64,000 nucleotides of DNA, from positions 6,949,100 through 7,013,099 of the forward strand of contig JAJHZJ010000399.1 in assembly GCA_023548195.1 (NCBI GenBank), read 5' to 3'. Shown piece by piece: positions 46,360-58,043 of the stretch. The translations under genes and the position numbers were made by a program. The stretch is from Bettongia penicillata ogilbyi. Its lineage: Eukaryota; Chordata; Mammalia; Diprotodontia; Potoroidae. Under the pieces are notes generated by a model, which ran no database searches, was not told the DNA's origin, and saw only the letters and a list, made by a program, of their open reading frames with translations. Every line of letters begins with the position of its first letter. The stretch's first letter is position 1.

Positions 46360-46880
46360 CTTAGGTTTCTTTTTACTTTTTATCATGTATTTATTTCATT
46401 TTCCCATGAAAATAAATAATCACATGTAAATTACATGTAAAATACATGTTTTTCATGTAAAATACAATATTTAACATTTCTTTTAATAACTTTGAGTTAA
46501 AATGCTCTTCCTTCCTCCCTTCCAGCTGCCCCTATTTGAAAAGGCAAAACACTCTAGGTAGCTTATACATGTGTAGTCATGCAAAATGTATCAACAGTAG
46601 TAATGTTGTGAAAGAAAAGTAATGTTGCAAAAACCAAGACAAGAAACCCTCAAGAAAATAAAAGAATCTAAAAATGAATGTTTCAACCTGTGTTCAGACA
46701 TCACCAGTTCTTTCTCTGGGTATGGATAGCATTTTTCATCAGAAGTCTTTCAAAGTTGTTTTGGATGTTTTGTTTGCTTGTTTGTTTTTTATTGTTGTTG
46801 TTGTTGTTGTTGTTTGCTGAGAATAACTAAGTCATCCATAGCTGATCATCTTAAAATCTTGCTATCATTCTGTACACAAT
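46360..46880 (-). mobile_element. Old L1 3' end, antisense
   Basis: The - strand reads as an L1 3' UTR and ORF2 terminal region. The landmarks 'agttctttctctgggtatgg', 'atagcatttttcatcagaag', 'gctgagaataactaagtcat' and 'ccatagctgatcatcttaaa' occur in the same order in the other antisense copy at 51845-52330. A TTG triplet run lies at about 46793-46813. Confidence 0.7.
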
Positions 46881-48159
46881 ACATTTCACTTTGCATTACA
46901 GCTAAGGTCCAGCAAACAAGCTGTTCCTTGAGCTTGGATAACAACATTCCTTTGTGCTCACTGTCCAAATGATTTCAGCCCCAACAAAATTCCAGAATTG
47001 TTTCATTTAATTATTCTATTGCTTTGACTAGCACCAAGTGATCTCTGAGTTCAGACAATCGTGTTTTGCATCCATGTTGTGGTCATGAAGCTTTATGAAT
47101 CAAACTTGTGTCATTGCTGCTGTTACCTCTCATTGCCAGGACTACAACTCACTGTGTAGCCATTGCTACAAGTATTGAGATCTCCCCACACTACCTCGGG
47201 TTCCCTCACTAAGAGCAGGCTCTGTCCTTGCTCATAAACCATTTTCCTCACTTGGAAATTAGACTTCCATTTGATTCCTTCCTCTCCTGCCTAAAGTCTT
47301 CAATGAATATCTCCTGCCACTCACACGTTACAGGCCAGTTTTGTCCAGTCTGTCATCTGGATTGACCAAGAAAACATTAAGACAAGTTCTATACTAATGA
47401 CAAGTGGAGAAAAAAAAACATATCTGTTTTTTTCCAAAAAAACATATCTGTTTTTCTCCTTTAAGCTCATGAGACACGTTTTTCGAAGATTTCTAAAGGC
47501 AGTAACCCTTAGGAGAACTGCTGGAAGCAAAGCTCACAAGGGTATAAAGTATGGATTTATATTAACACAATGGTAATACTAACACTTAGGCCATCTATAG
47601 CATTTTTCATCTTCAAAGTGATTTACAAACAACTGTCACGAAAGAGCATAACTCTGGGAAGTTTTATGGAAATGTGTCCAAACCTTTTCAGAAAGTTGAT
47701 CCATTAGACCTCTCCAAAAGCTTGGATAGCAGTATCCCATCAATCTTCACGCATCTAGACATGAAACCCCTGTGGAATGTCTAAGAATATTTTGTTTTAC
47801 TGTCAAAAATGAGGGCAAAGCCACAGCTCTCACTCAGGGAGCAGGTCTTCTAATGGGACAAAGATCAATACCCTTTCTAGCTTTTTAAAAAAAGAGTTCA
47901 TATTTCTCAGTTCTTCTTCCTAGTCTTCCATATTTGATTCCATTCCATTATGTAACATTTTTCCTGCACAGGAGAATCTGTCCTATTTACAGTTTATTTC
48001 TATGTCCAAATTTACCATTTAGGTGATCCTAAGCTTCTTCAAATGTCCTTTTACACATCAGAGAAGGAAATTGGGTCTGCTCAGTTACATAGACCAGAGG
48101 CATGTTTAAATTCTGGCAACAGATATAGCGTTTTACAAAGAACTTTTCTCCAGGACAAT

Positions 48160-48830
48160 CAATTAATAAACACTTATTAAGTATCTACTATGTGTCAGAT
48201 TCTGATAGTCACTGGAAACACAAATAGAGTCGCAGCTTTCATCTTATATAATGATTTAGTATATTTACAAATAAGTAAATACATGATATATAAAATATAC
48301 AAAGTGATTTTTGGGAGTGGGGAGCTACATGATGGAAGCGGGTGGGACTAATAACTGAGGAAATCAGGAAAGGAAATCTTGAGGGAAGTAGCATTTGGGG
48401 TAAGTCATTGACAGACCTAGGTGATTCAACACGAGGAGGTGAAGCATTCCAGACATGAGGGAAAGACTCTACAAAGACTGCAATAATATCTTCAAAAAAT
48501 AGGCCAGTTTGAGTGCAGATTACTAATGTGAGGAGGAATAATATGTAATCAAACTGAAATGTTAAGTTGGAGGGAGGTTTTGAAGGGTTTTAACAAAGAA
48601 GTTTTTTTTTTTGTTGTTTTTTTGTTTGTTTGTTTTTATTTTACCATAAGGGCAAATAATGAATCATTGATGTTTTAGAAACAGGAATGACATGGTCAAA
48701 TGTATTACATTCATGGATATGAGGAGAGTGAATTGAATTAGAGAGAAACTGAATAAAGAAAGATTTTGAAAAGTGATTGCAGTAGCCCAAGTGGGAGTCA
48801 AGAAATGCTTTTCTATGTATGGGGCAGGTT
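48160..48830 (+). repeat. Ancient interspersed repeat, copy 4
   Basis: Begins 'aataaacacttattaagtat', 'ctactatgtgtcagattctg' and 'gaaacacaaatagagtcgca', and continues through 'gaaatcttgagggaagtagc', 'gaaacaggaatgacatggtc' and 'gcagtagcccaagtgggagt'. The order matches 36905-37545. A T/G-rich insertion lies near 48601-48637. Confidence 0.65.
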
Positions 48831-48899
48831 CCTACTTTGTGTGGCCCAATTACTTCAGGGAACATGTAGTCCTACTATGTAAGCAATGAGAAGGATTCA

Positions 48900-49040
48900 T
48901 GATTATACAAAAGAGGAAACTTAGGCCCAAATTGATGAAGTGTTCTCCCCAATATCATAAAGCTAATTGGGAATAGAATGAAGGGTTTCTGCCCCTCAAG
49001 TTCTGATAATTGCTCTAGTTCACCATGCTACTCATTCCAC
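48900..49040 (-). repeat. MIR relic, antisense
   Basis: 'gaggaaacttaggcccaaat' followed by 'atcataaagctaattgggaa' is the complement of the MIR head and core. Confidence 0.65.
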
Positions 49041-49719
49041 CTGAACTGGATTCATTTTATACAGGTTCTCCAGGTCATATTCTAAGAGAATTTTCTCAGA
49101 GTTTATGAAGTAATGAATTGTATATCATTCCTTTGTGTAAAAAAGGATACATTTTAAGAGCAACTCTCATGGTAGTTATATGTTTAGCTTGAAGTGAACT
49201 GAAAGGCTTTTCCACTTCAATCAATATAAAGCACTGCGATTTTAATTTCATTAAATCAAACAGAAACAATATTTAAAATATCAGTTACTCTTTATTTGGT
49301 ATGCCCCAACATTAGGTTGCCTTATGTAAAACCATTCCATTTGAATCTTTGGAGACTTTTTCCCCCCACATGCAATGAGTCTGTTGGTTTGTAAGACTTC
49401 TAAGTCAGTCATATCATTTGATACAATGTGCCAGGTACTTAGTGCATGGGAGGTCAGTTTCATAACGAGTAGAAGTTGTAACTGTTAATATTGATGTACC
49501 TTAGTTTCTCAAACTCCATATCTGCCATTCCATTAGAACTTTTAGGAGTGACTCCTGAAAGTCAAGATATACACACTGTGTCCTATCCCAGAGCTCCATT
49601 CCCTTGTGTTCAGTAAACCAGGTCCTTTGGAAATACAGTTCCCAATATCCATCTTTATGACTCATTGAGCATTTTGGGGATCATAAAAGATCCTTTTTTA
49701 TTTCTCATCTAATGAAATA

Positions 49720-49785
49720 ATGTTTGTAAAAGTGTAAAACAACAGCTTGGCACAGAGTAGGCACTATATAAATGCTTGTTCCCTT
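49720..49785 (+). repeat. MIR 3' end relic
   Basis: 'cttggcacagagtaggcact' followed by 'atataaatgcttgttccc' matches the MIR/CORE 3' end. Confidence 0.65.
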
Positions 49786-49799
49786 CTTCCTTTATTCCC

Positions 49800-49920
49800 A
49801 TTTGTCCCTGGGCAAGTCACTTAACTCCACTAATTCTCAGGTTTCTCTTGTATCCGACAGTAGAACTGGGGTAAATAATCTCTAAGGTCTCATTTAGCTC
49901 CAAATCTTATGACCTTATAA
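49800..49920 (+). repeat. CORE-SINE relic
   Basis: 'tgggcaagtcacttaactcc' then 'gtaaataatctctaaggtct' and 'catttagctccaaatcttat', a tRNA-type head and CORE-like end next to the MIR tail above. Confidence 0.6.
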
Positions 49921-51494
49921 ATATTACTACGAAAACATAATGTTCCTTGAATCAAGAGTGGTAGAGGCATAAAACAAGTTAACTGTGCTTTGGTCATAAC
50001 GACGGGTCACAGCCTAATCAGTACAGACATAGAGGAAAACATATTTAACAGAATTTTGATTAAAAATATCGCCAAGGTCAATTCACTTATACTGGTCTAA
50101 AATGGATTATTGATCTTTTATTTTTTTCCTCAACTGATTTTCTCTATTAATATAGAAATATGTTGACTAACAATATTATAGGAGAAGATGGATTAGAATA
50201 TGCTGTGTATCATGTACATGATAAAAAATATGTATGCTACAGAACTATTTATGGAAAATAACAATGGATAAATAAGGTGCTATGCAGAGTCTATGTAGCG
50301 CTTAGTTGGGAATTATTTGATGTAGTCTTAGGAGTCACAACCTAGAGATGAGTTGCTTCTATAAATAAGCAGTTCAGGATGCTATTTTTGATGATCTGAA
50401 CACAACTCACTTCTGCCAAAATGAACCACCTATTTGCCATTGTTTGTGTAAACTGTGTGTTACCCAAGTTGAATAGAGATGTTAATATTTATTGTTCTAT
50501 GTGTGACTTTCAGGGCATGTTACAAGGTATTTCTGAAATCTTTCCCATCCCTGTCCAAGGAAAACAGGGATTTCTATCCTGGAGAAAGCAGAAGGGTCAC
50601 AAGGCTGACCTTTCTATTCTTCTTGGAGGGGTATTGGATTAGAATTTTATCTATTCCCCCCCAAAGTATTTTCAATCTAAGACATGATTGGTTCATAATA
50701 GAAAGCTGCTTTCCTGGCTGCTTTTTCTTAAGGGGAAAGGATCACTTAAAACATGCCCACCAGCTTGACCCCTTCCCATTATATACCAGTTTACATAATA
50801 GGTTATCACGAACAACAAATGTTAACCAAGAACATGTATTCAAATAAATAGCAGAAATCAAACGAATAATGAAGATTAGAATATGTTAGAAAATATAGAA
50901 GCATAAAAGAGCTTTCTCTTTGGGAGTTATATAAGTGCAAGCCAAGTGACAGATTCCAATCTTATCCAAGGTTAAATTTCCTGAAGTTAGAAACTGGAGA
51001 CTTATTGAGGAGTCCTTTCCTATACATTCCTATACTCCAAAAAGAGTATTTCTCCCTCTCCTCCCAGGAGTCAGTCCCATTTCATTTCATCTCCCTTCCT
51101 CATACCTTACCTCCAGATCGAGAAATTAATCTCAACCTAACTCTGTTTCTTTGAATTCTTGTTTTTATACAACACTCAGTTCAAGTGTTACTTGATACCT
51201 TCATTTGCAGTAAAAACTCATTTCCTAAATTGACTTTTATTTTCTTAACACACTTTGCATTTGTTTTTTTTGTGAAACGGTTTACCTTCACTACCTTACT
51301 GGAAGGGACTATATAGTGTGTTTTTTTTTTTTCTTTTACCTTTGTATGACCAGTGCCTAATATGTTACTTGGCACATATTGACTATGACAAAATGAAGAT
51401 TGATCACTTGTTTGGAAACCCTTACCTCAACTTACCAAATGATAGATGTTAATGCCTCACTGACCATGCCTATTCCTATTTTGACAATGCAAAA

Positions 51495-51665
51495 TCAGTG
51501 CGGTATGTAGAAAAGATATGATTTTAAATTCCACCTCAGACATTTACTAGTATTTAACTGTGGGTCAACCTGTTTCTGCTTCTGTTTCCTCATATGTAAA
51601 ATGAGATATGGGATTAATAATAATGGTATTACCAAATACATAGAAATATTACAAAGAAAGCAGAT
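51495..51665 (+). repeat. MIR relic
   Basis: 'ccacctcagacatttactag', 'tgtttcctcatatgtaaaat' and 'gggattaataataatggtat' follow the MIR consensus order. Confidence 0.75.
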
Positions 51666-51844
51666 TGAAAATATTAAAGATTGGGTACATATCTTTAATG
51701 TATATATTGATTATCATTATTAGGGAAGGCACAATGTGACATCTTCAATTATATTTTAGAGGATTACTTTTATTGTCAAACACATATGGGTGCTTTCATT
51801 AAATTCATCTTGCTAGGATGATTTCTCTAATTACAAGTCTTTTA

Positions 51845-52392
51845 AAAAATAATTTATTTATTTTGAGGTTTCAACATTCATTTCCATAAGATTCCGAGTT
51901 CTAAATTTTCTCCTCCTGTCTATTCACCCCTGCTCAAGACGTTGATCAATCTAATAAATGTTCCACATATACACTGATATTAAACATAATATGACATTAG
52001 TCATGTATAGAAGAATTAGAAGTATTGAGAGGAACCATAAGAAAGAACAAACAGAAAGGAGAGTAAATAGCACACTTCAATCTGCATTCAGATTCCATAA
52101 ATCATTTTCTGGATTGAGATAGCAATTTCCATAAGTATTTTGGATTTACTAAGATACTTGCATTGCTGAGAAGAGCTAAGTCTATCAAAGTTAGTCATCA
52201 CACAATATTGACGTTACCATGTACAGTATTCTCCTGGTTCTGCTCACTTCACTCAGATTTAGTTCATATAAATTTTCCAGGTGTTTTTTTAAGTCTGACT
52301 CCTTATCATTTCTTATAGATTGAACTACATTCATATAAAACACCTCGTTCAGCCATTCTCTAATTGATGCACAGGGGCAGCTGTTTAATCTA
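51845..52392 (-). mobile_element. Old L1 3' end, antisense, left part
   Basis: On the - strand this is the end of ORF2 and the 3' UTR: the complement of 'gagtgaagtgagcagaacca' and 'ggagaatactgtacatggta', then the 3' UTR and an A-rich end near 51845. It is interrupted by a CORE-SINE at 52393 and continues at 52728. Confidence 0.8.
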
Positions 52393-52683
52393 CCTGTACA
52401 TAGAGTACTAGTGCAGAAATCAGGATGACCTTGAGTTCGAATCTCACCTCAGACACTTGACACTCACTAGTTGTGTGACCTTGGGTAAGTCACTTAATCC
52501 CAATTTCCTCAACCTGGGTCATCTCCAGTCATCCTGATGAATATTGAGTCACTGGATTCAGATGACTGTGGATGAGAAGTGAGGCTGGTGACCTGCACAG
52601 TCCTCCCTCACTCAAAACAAAGTCAAATGTAAGTCATGTCATTGTTTCTCTGATGGCATGATCTTCTTTAGCAATGAAGGACG

Positions 52684-52717
<34 letters not shown>

Positions 52718-52727
52718 ACACAAAATT
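52393..52727 (+). mobile_element. CORE-SINE of marsupial WALLSI/WSINE type with CA tail
   Basis: Starts with a tRNA-like head containing 'gaccttgagttcgaatctca' (a B-box-like GTTCGAATC) and 'gttgtgtgaccttgggtaag', continues through 'cagtcatcctgatgaatatt', 'gaagtgaggctggtgacctg' and 'tgatggcatgatcttcttta', and ends in a (CA) tail at about 52684-52716. This 3' module is the one I associate with marsupial CORE-SINEs. It is inserted in the antisense L1, which continues on both sides. It is not a functional tRNA gene. Confidence 0.8.
52684..52716. repeat. CA tail of the SINE
   Basis: About 16 CA units at the 3' end of the SINE. The His-Thr open frame across it is an artefact. Confidence 0.9.
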
Positions 52728-53312
52728 AATGGACATCCCCACAAATTCCAATTCTTGCCCACCACAAAAAAAAGCTGCTATAAATATTGTTATACATGTG
52801 GGTCCTTTTCCCTTTTTTATGATGTCTTTGGGATGCCGACCTTGAAGTTCATTGCTGGGTCAAAGAAAATTCATAGTTCTATAGCCTTTGGATATAATTC
52901 GAAATTGTTCTCCAGAATGGTTGGATCAGTTCATAACACCACCAATCATGCATTAGTGGTCCAATTTTCCCAAATTTTCCCCAACATTTATTATTTTCGT
53001 GTCTTGTTATATTAACCAATCTAAAAGGTATGATGTGGCACCCCAGAGTTCTTTTGATTTGAAACTCTGAACAATTCTGATTTAGAGCAATTTTTCATAT
53101 GATGATAGATAGCTTTAATTTCTTACTCTGAAAATGGCCTGTCCATACACTTTGACCATTTATCAGTTGGGGCAGAAATGAAGCCGTTATCAGAGATACT
53201 GGCTGTAAAATGTTGCTTCGCAGTTTTCTTCTACCCTTCTAATCTTGGTTGCTTTGACTTTGTTTATGCAAAGACTTTTCAATTTAAGGTAGTTAAAATT
53301 ATACATTTCATA
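52728..53312 (-). pseudogene. Old L1 ORF2 relic, antisense, right part
   Basis: The - strand continues ORF2 upstream of the left part. The complement of 'cagaatggttggatcagttc' and 'aaggtatgatgtggcaccc', then the region parallel to 11450-11800, ends at 'cttttcaatttaaggtagtt' near 53290. There are many stops. The RTE fragment abuts it. Confidence 0.8.
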
Positions 53313-54090
53313 ATGGTTTTAGTGTCGTTTCTAAAAGATGTTGCAGGTCTTCAAAGAACTGATCAGTTTTGGCCTCCTGGGCATTAGTTGTTAGAGCATA
53401 TACTCGTGTTCTTGTGATATTGAACAGTTTGCCTTGGATAGAAAGATATCTTTCTGTCCTTTTTGAGATCATTTCCCAGTTCTGCTTTTTTTATCCTTTC
53501 TCAACTGTGAAAACTATTCCACTTCATTTTGGGATTTTTGCACATAGTATTATATGTAGTGATCACCCAAATTAAATTGACCCATTCTCATTCATTTGAC
53601 TTCACTGATACCCAAGATGTGGAACTTTCTATCTCCTGTTTGGTAAAATCCGCATTATATTGGTTCATAAGTCGTACATTCCAGGTTCATATAGAGTAAT
53701 GATCACTACAGAATCAGACTTCCCTTTTGTCACCAGAGGCATCTGCAGCTGAGCTTCATTTCAACGTTGCCCTGCTGCTTCATTAGTACTGGAACTACTT
53801 GTTGTTGTCCTCAGCTATTGCTCAGTAGTGTGTTGGACGTCTTCTGACCTAAGGGGTACACTTTACGGTGTAATCTTTTATCATTTTGATACTATCCATA
53901 GAGTTTACTAGACAAAATAATTGAAATTATTTTCCATTTCCTTATTCAGTGCATCACCTTTTTCTCAGAATTCTCTATATGATGTGTCGTTGTGGGGAAA
54001 CTTTGCATGGCATAGCTCATAGTTTCATTGAGCTAGACAATCAACTCTCTCAAATCAAGGCACTGATCCACGAAGGAAAGCAAATTTTTA
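53313..54090 (-). pseudogene. RTE-clade (BovB-like) LINE fragment, endonuclease domain, antisense
   Basis: RTE LINEs encode an AP-type endonuclease and reverse transcriptase. Here the - strand, read across frame breaks, gives the N-terminal endonuclease block in order: a 'LGISEVK' relic near 53600-53625, then a decayed 'HYIYY' region near 53545, and 'LSIQGKLFNITRTRVYALTT' near 53445-53385, followed by 'NAQEAKTDQFFEDLQHLLE' near 53320-53385. These match the conserved 'GKPFNITVIQVYAPTTNAEE' block of BovB/RTE proteins. The 5' part extends to about 54090. RT is absent: the element is truncated at 53313 against the L1 relic. No open frame is left. Confidence 0.8.
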
Positions 54091-54378
54091 TCTACACATC
54101 TTTAATTTAAGCCTCCATTCGGCAGTTACCTACAAAATTATTCTGGCAATATTTTGCTTAGCAAAAAAGACCCTTAGGAAAAGCCCCCATTCTTGATCAT
54201 CTCCAAAACTGAAGCTGGATTGTTTCTATGCACTAAAGAACAAGTTATAACAAAGAAATCAAGTTAGCAGCTTCTTGGATCACTGTGTTGCAGCTTTTAC
54301 TACGGTCACATTTCCTTCATTTTCTTTCGAGATCTCTGCAGACTTTAGTTACAATAAGAGGTTAGATCTTTTAATGTG
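54091..54378. other. Unique DNA, nothing recognised
   Basis: Short AT-rich stretch between the RTE relic and HAL1-h. No feature is seen. Confidence 0.5.
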
Positions 54379-54394
54379 TCTTCTTTTAATCTTT
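54379..54394. repeat. Left target duplication of HAL1-h
   Basis: TCTTCTTTTAATCTTT, identical to 57206-57221. Confidence 0.9.
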
Positions 54395-57205
54395 TTTTTC
54401 AAATATTAATTTATTTATTTAACTTTTTACATTCATTTTCACAAAATTTTGGGTTCCTAATTTTCTCCCCATTTATCCCCTCCCCAAAACCCAATACACC
54501 GAGCATTCTGATTTTCCCTATCACCAATCTGCCCTCTCTTCTATCATCCATCCCTTCTCTTGTCCCCATCTTCTCGTTTCTCCTGCAGGGCCAGATGACT
54601 TTCTATTCACCATTAACTGTATTTCTTATTTCCTAGTAGAAAGAACAATACTCAACAGTTGTTCCTAACACTTTGAGTTTTAATTCTCCCCATTGCTCCC
54701 TCCCCATCCATTTCCTTTGGGAAGGCAGGCAATTCAATATAGACTATGTCTGTGTAGTCTTGCAAATGACTTCCGTAATAGTCGTGTTCTGTTAAGACTA
54801 ATTGTATTTCCCTCCATCCTATCCTGCCCCACATTGTTTCTATCCTGTCTTTTGATCCTGTCCCTCAGCAAGTGTTGACTTCACATTGCTCCCTTCACCC
54901 ATTGCGCTCCCTTTCATCATCCCCCCCAACTTGCTTATCTCCTTCTCCCCCACTTTCCTGTATTATAAGATAGGTTTTCATACAAAAATGAGTGTGTATT
55001 TTACTCCTTCCTTTAGTCAAATGTGATGAGGGTAAACTTCTTGTTTTTTTCTCAGCTCTCCACTTTTTCCCTCCACTAAAAAGTCTCCTGCTTGCCTCTT
55101 CAATGAGATATAATTTACCCCATTCCATTTCACCCCCTCTCTTCCCGCTACATTTCTCTCTCACTATTTACCTTAATTTCTTTTAAGATATGGTCCCATT
55201 CTACTCAATTCACTCTGTGCTCTCTGTCTCTGTGTGTGCGTGCACACATGCACAACTGTGTGTGTGTGTGTGTACGTCTTTGTGTGGTCCCACCAACTAC
55301 CCACATACTGAAAAGTTTTAAGAGTTACAAATATTGTCTTTCCATGTAGGAATGTAAACAGTTCACCTTTGGAAAGTCCCTTATGACTTCTCCTTGCTGT
55401 TTACTCTTTCAAGCTTCTTCTCATTCTTGTGTTGGAAAGTCAAATTTTCTTTTCAGCTCTGATATTTTCATCAAGAATGCTTGAAAGTCCTCTGTTTCAT
55501 TGAAAGACCATATTTTCCCTTGAAGTATTATACTCAGTTTTGATGTGTAGGTGATTCTTGGTTTGAGTCCTAGTTCCTTTGACTTCTGGAATATACTATT
55601 CCATGCCCTTCAATCCCTTAATGTAGAAGCTGCTAGAACTTGTGTTATCCTGATTGTATTTCCACAACACTGGAATTGTTTCTTCCTAGCTGCTTGCAAT
55701 ATTTTCTCTGTGACCTGGGAATTATGGAATTTGGCCACAATGTTCCTAGGAGTTTCTCTTTTTGGATCTCTTTCAGGTGGTGATCGATGAATTCTTTCAA
55801 TACTTATTTTGCCCTCTGGTTCTAGAATCTCAGGGAAGTTTTCCTTGATAATTTCATGAAAGATGTTGTCTAGGTTCTTTTTTTGATCATGACTTTCAGG
55901 TAGTCCCATAATTTTTAAATTGTCTCTCCTGGATCTATTTTCCAGGTCAGTTGTTTTTCCAATGTGATATTTCACATTCTCTTCCATCGTTTCATTCTTT
56001 TGGTTTTGTTTTATGATTTCTTGGTTTCTCAGAAAGTCATTAGCCTCCATCTGTTCCATTCTAATTCTGAGAGAACTATTTACTTTAGTGAACTTTTGAA
56101 TCTCTTTTTCCATTTGGCTAATTTTACTTTTGAAAGCACTCTTCTCCTCATTGGCTTTTTGAACCTCTTTTGCCAAATGAGTTAGCCTATATTCCAATAT
56201 GTTATTTTCTTCAGCATTTTTTTGCGTCTCCTTTACCAAGGTATTGACCCGTTTTTCATGACTTTCTTGCATCTCTCTCATTTCTCTTCATAGAGTTTCC
56301 TCCACCTGTCTAACTTGCTTTTCAAAATCCTTTTTGAGCTCTTCCATGGCCTGAGTCCACTGGATATCCACCTTGGATATCTGGGATAGAGAGGCCCCGA
56401 CCTCCATGTCTTTCCCTAATGGCAAGCATTGTACTTCCTCATCACAAATGAAAGGAGGAAGGAACATCTCTTCCCCAATAAAGTAGCTCCCTATGGTTTT
56501 ATTTTGCTTCCTTGTTCTGGGCATTTTCCCTGCCAGTTACTTGACTTCTGAGATTCCTCTCCACCCCTGCCTAGATCTGCACAGCTAGTGCTTGGAGTTT
56601 GAGATTCAAATGCTGCTTCCAAGCCACAGGGCTTTCCGCAGTGGGTGCGGCTACTATTCAATGTCAGCTTAAGTTCTGGTGCTTGGGTGGGGGCAGGGCT
56701 GCCTCCCAGGCTCAGTTCCCTAAGGGGCTTTACACAGAGACCTTCGGTAATGGCCCTGTGCCCCTGCCTGCTCCGGGAGTCCCGGGCCGCCACTGTCTCT
56801 GCCACTGCCTCTGCCACTGCCTCCCGAGGGGGTCCAAGCCACGGAGACAACCTGCTCCCCTCTCGGCCAGCTCAGAAGTCTCTCTCACTGAACTGGAGTG
56901 TCTATGGGTGGAGAGACTTTCCAGTTGGCTGGAGTTTCCATCCCTGAAACCTGCTCTGATCTGTTCCTCTGGGGCCACATGGCCAGGGCAGCACAGGGGA
57001 GGGCTCCGCTGTCTGGAGCATGACGGACCACTGGGGATGGCTTTCCAAGGCTCTCTGGAATGGAAATCTCTTCCACTGTGTTTCTGCACAGCCTTCAGTG
57101 CTCCAGAACTTGTGGGGAGTTCTTTTTACAGGAAATATATGGGCTGTGGATTCGGAGCTAGCATACGTGAGTCTTTCTATTCTGCCATCATGGCTCCTCC
57201 TCCTT
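54395..57205 (-). mobile_element. HAL1-like element h, full length
   Basis: On the - strand it runs from 57205 ('aggaggaggagccatgatgg') through a 5' UTR with one monomer, ORF1 (56524-55421), a CA/TG tract (about 55220-55285), and a polypurine 3' UTR, to the tail at 54395. It is 2.8 kb with no ORF2 and a perfect 16-bp target duplication. Confidence 0.95.
55421..56524 (-). pseudogene. HAL1-h ORF1, in frame throughout but with nonsense codons
   Basis: Start at 56524 ('MPRTRKQNKTIGSYFIGEEM') and the family stop at 55421-55423 are in the same frame, 367 residues apart, so this copy defines the length of the family protein. Two clear nonsense codons interrupt it: a TGA near 56286 after the 'VRQVEE' segment, and a TGA at 55610-55612 where others have CGA ('LRDRRAW'), a CpG transition. 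The middle open part (56281-55610, 223 residues) holds the coiled coil, the RRM start 'TTDLENRSRRDNLKIMGLPE', the in-frame A7 run ('HDQKK') and the C-terminal 'SPPERDPKRETPRNIVAKF'. It is a family L1 ORF1p. Confidence 0.92.
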
Positions 57206-57221
57206 TCTTCTTTTAATCTTT
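57206..57221. repeat. Right target duplication of HAL1-h
   Basis: TCTTCTTTTAATCTTT, identical to 54379-54394. Confidence 0.9.
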
Positions 57222-58031
57222 ACCTTATGCTGTGAGCATCGTATTATCAGTTCTCATTACTGTCATTGGCAAGCTGATATAGCATTAAGTAAAAGGAAAT
57301 GCCGTACTTTGTGAGCAAAAGATGAAGCTGACAATAATATTGGAGATCATGACAGTCCCAGGTTTTACACTTGGGACGGTTTTAAAAAATAATTCGAAGG
57401 TATTATTCAATGTCTTTCTGCTCCTCCTTTTCCCTTATATTGCCCATTTCATTGATTAGCTGTAATCTGTTTGGCAGAGAATTACCTTGATCCTTCCCAA
57501 GAAAGTGACTTCACATTGGAGAGGAAGGCCATGCCCCTCATTTTTATTCACTGTCTTTGTGGTAGGAATTCAAGTAAATTAAGTCCAACTTAATTAAGAG
57601 AATAGTGCATAAATAGAGAATGATGTTTCTGGTCCCTGACTATTATCAGTAAAACAGAGCTTTCATTAAATCATTTGATTCCCAGGGGGTGGAGAGGTTA
57701 CAGAAATATTTGGGTGATATATAGTATCTATTTTATTTGTTCATTTTGAATTTCTTGGTCATTAAACCCCCAAATAATTTACAAAACAGAAAGGAATATA
57801 GTTCCCTCTTCCAACCAGAACTATAACACAAACCTAGGTCTATTTAAACACACTTAGAAATTTTAATGAAATTAAGTTGTTGCTACCAAAGATATGGGAA
57901 ATGAATAAAAAATGGTGATAGAAAAGATGAAAGGGAGGAGACAGTGACTGTTTCCTGAGAATATTTAAAATTCACTGAAAATAGCATTTTAATAAATTTT
58001 ATTTTGTTCATTTAGATAAGAGAACATTAAG
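57222..58031. other. Unique DNA, nothing recognised
   Basis: AT-rich sequence between two HAL1 insertions. No gene or repeat was recognised. Confidence 0.5.
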
Positions 58032-58043
58032 AATGTAAGGATA
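58032..58043. repeat. Left target duplication of HAL1-i
   Basis: AATGTAAGGATA, identical to 60841-60852. Confidence 0.88.

Larger units (their letters stand above)
46881..51844. other. Mostly unique DNA with SINE relics
   Basis: No host exon is recognised. It contains the ancient repeat at 48160-48830, MIR-type relics at about 48900-49040, 49720-49785, 49800-49920 and 51495-51665, and T/A homopolymers near 47409, 48602 and 51320. The frames at 50421-50642 and 50479-50847 have no domain, overlap each other and look fortuitous. Confidence 0.5.

Noticed and set aside
50421..50847. Two overlapping frames of 73 and 122 residues as a possible small gene
   Set aside because: No domain, no repetition of the pattern, no flanking splice logic; probably chance in a stretch with moderate GC.
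52393..52500. Possible tRNA gene
   Set aside because: Box-B-like sequence is present, but it continues directly into a CORE-SINE body with a CA tail; no tRNA fold is expected.
52674..53015. 113-residue frame starting with a His-Thr run
   Set aside because: Starts in the CA tail of a SINE and runs into an antisense L1 relic.
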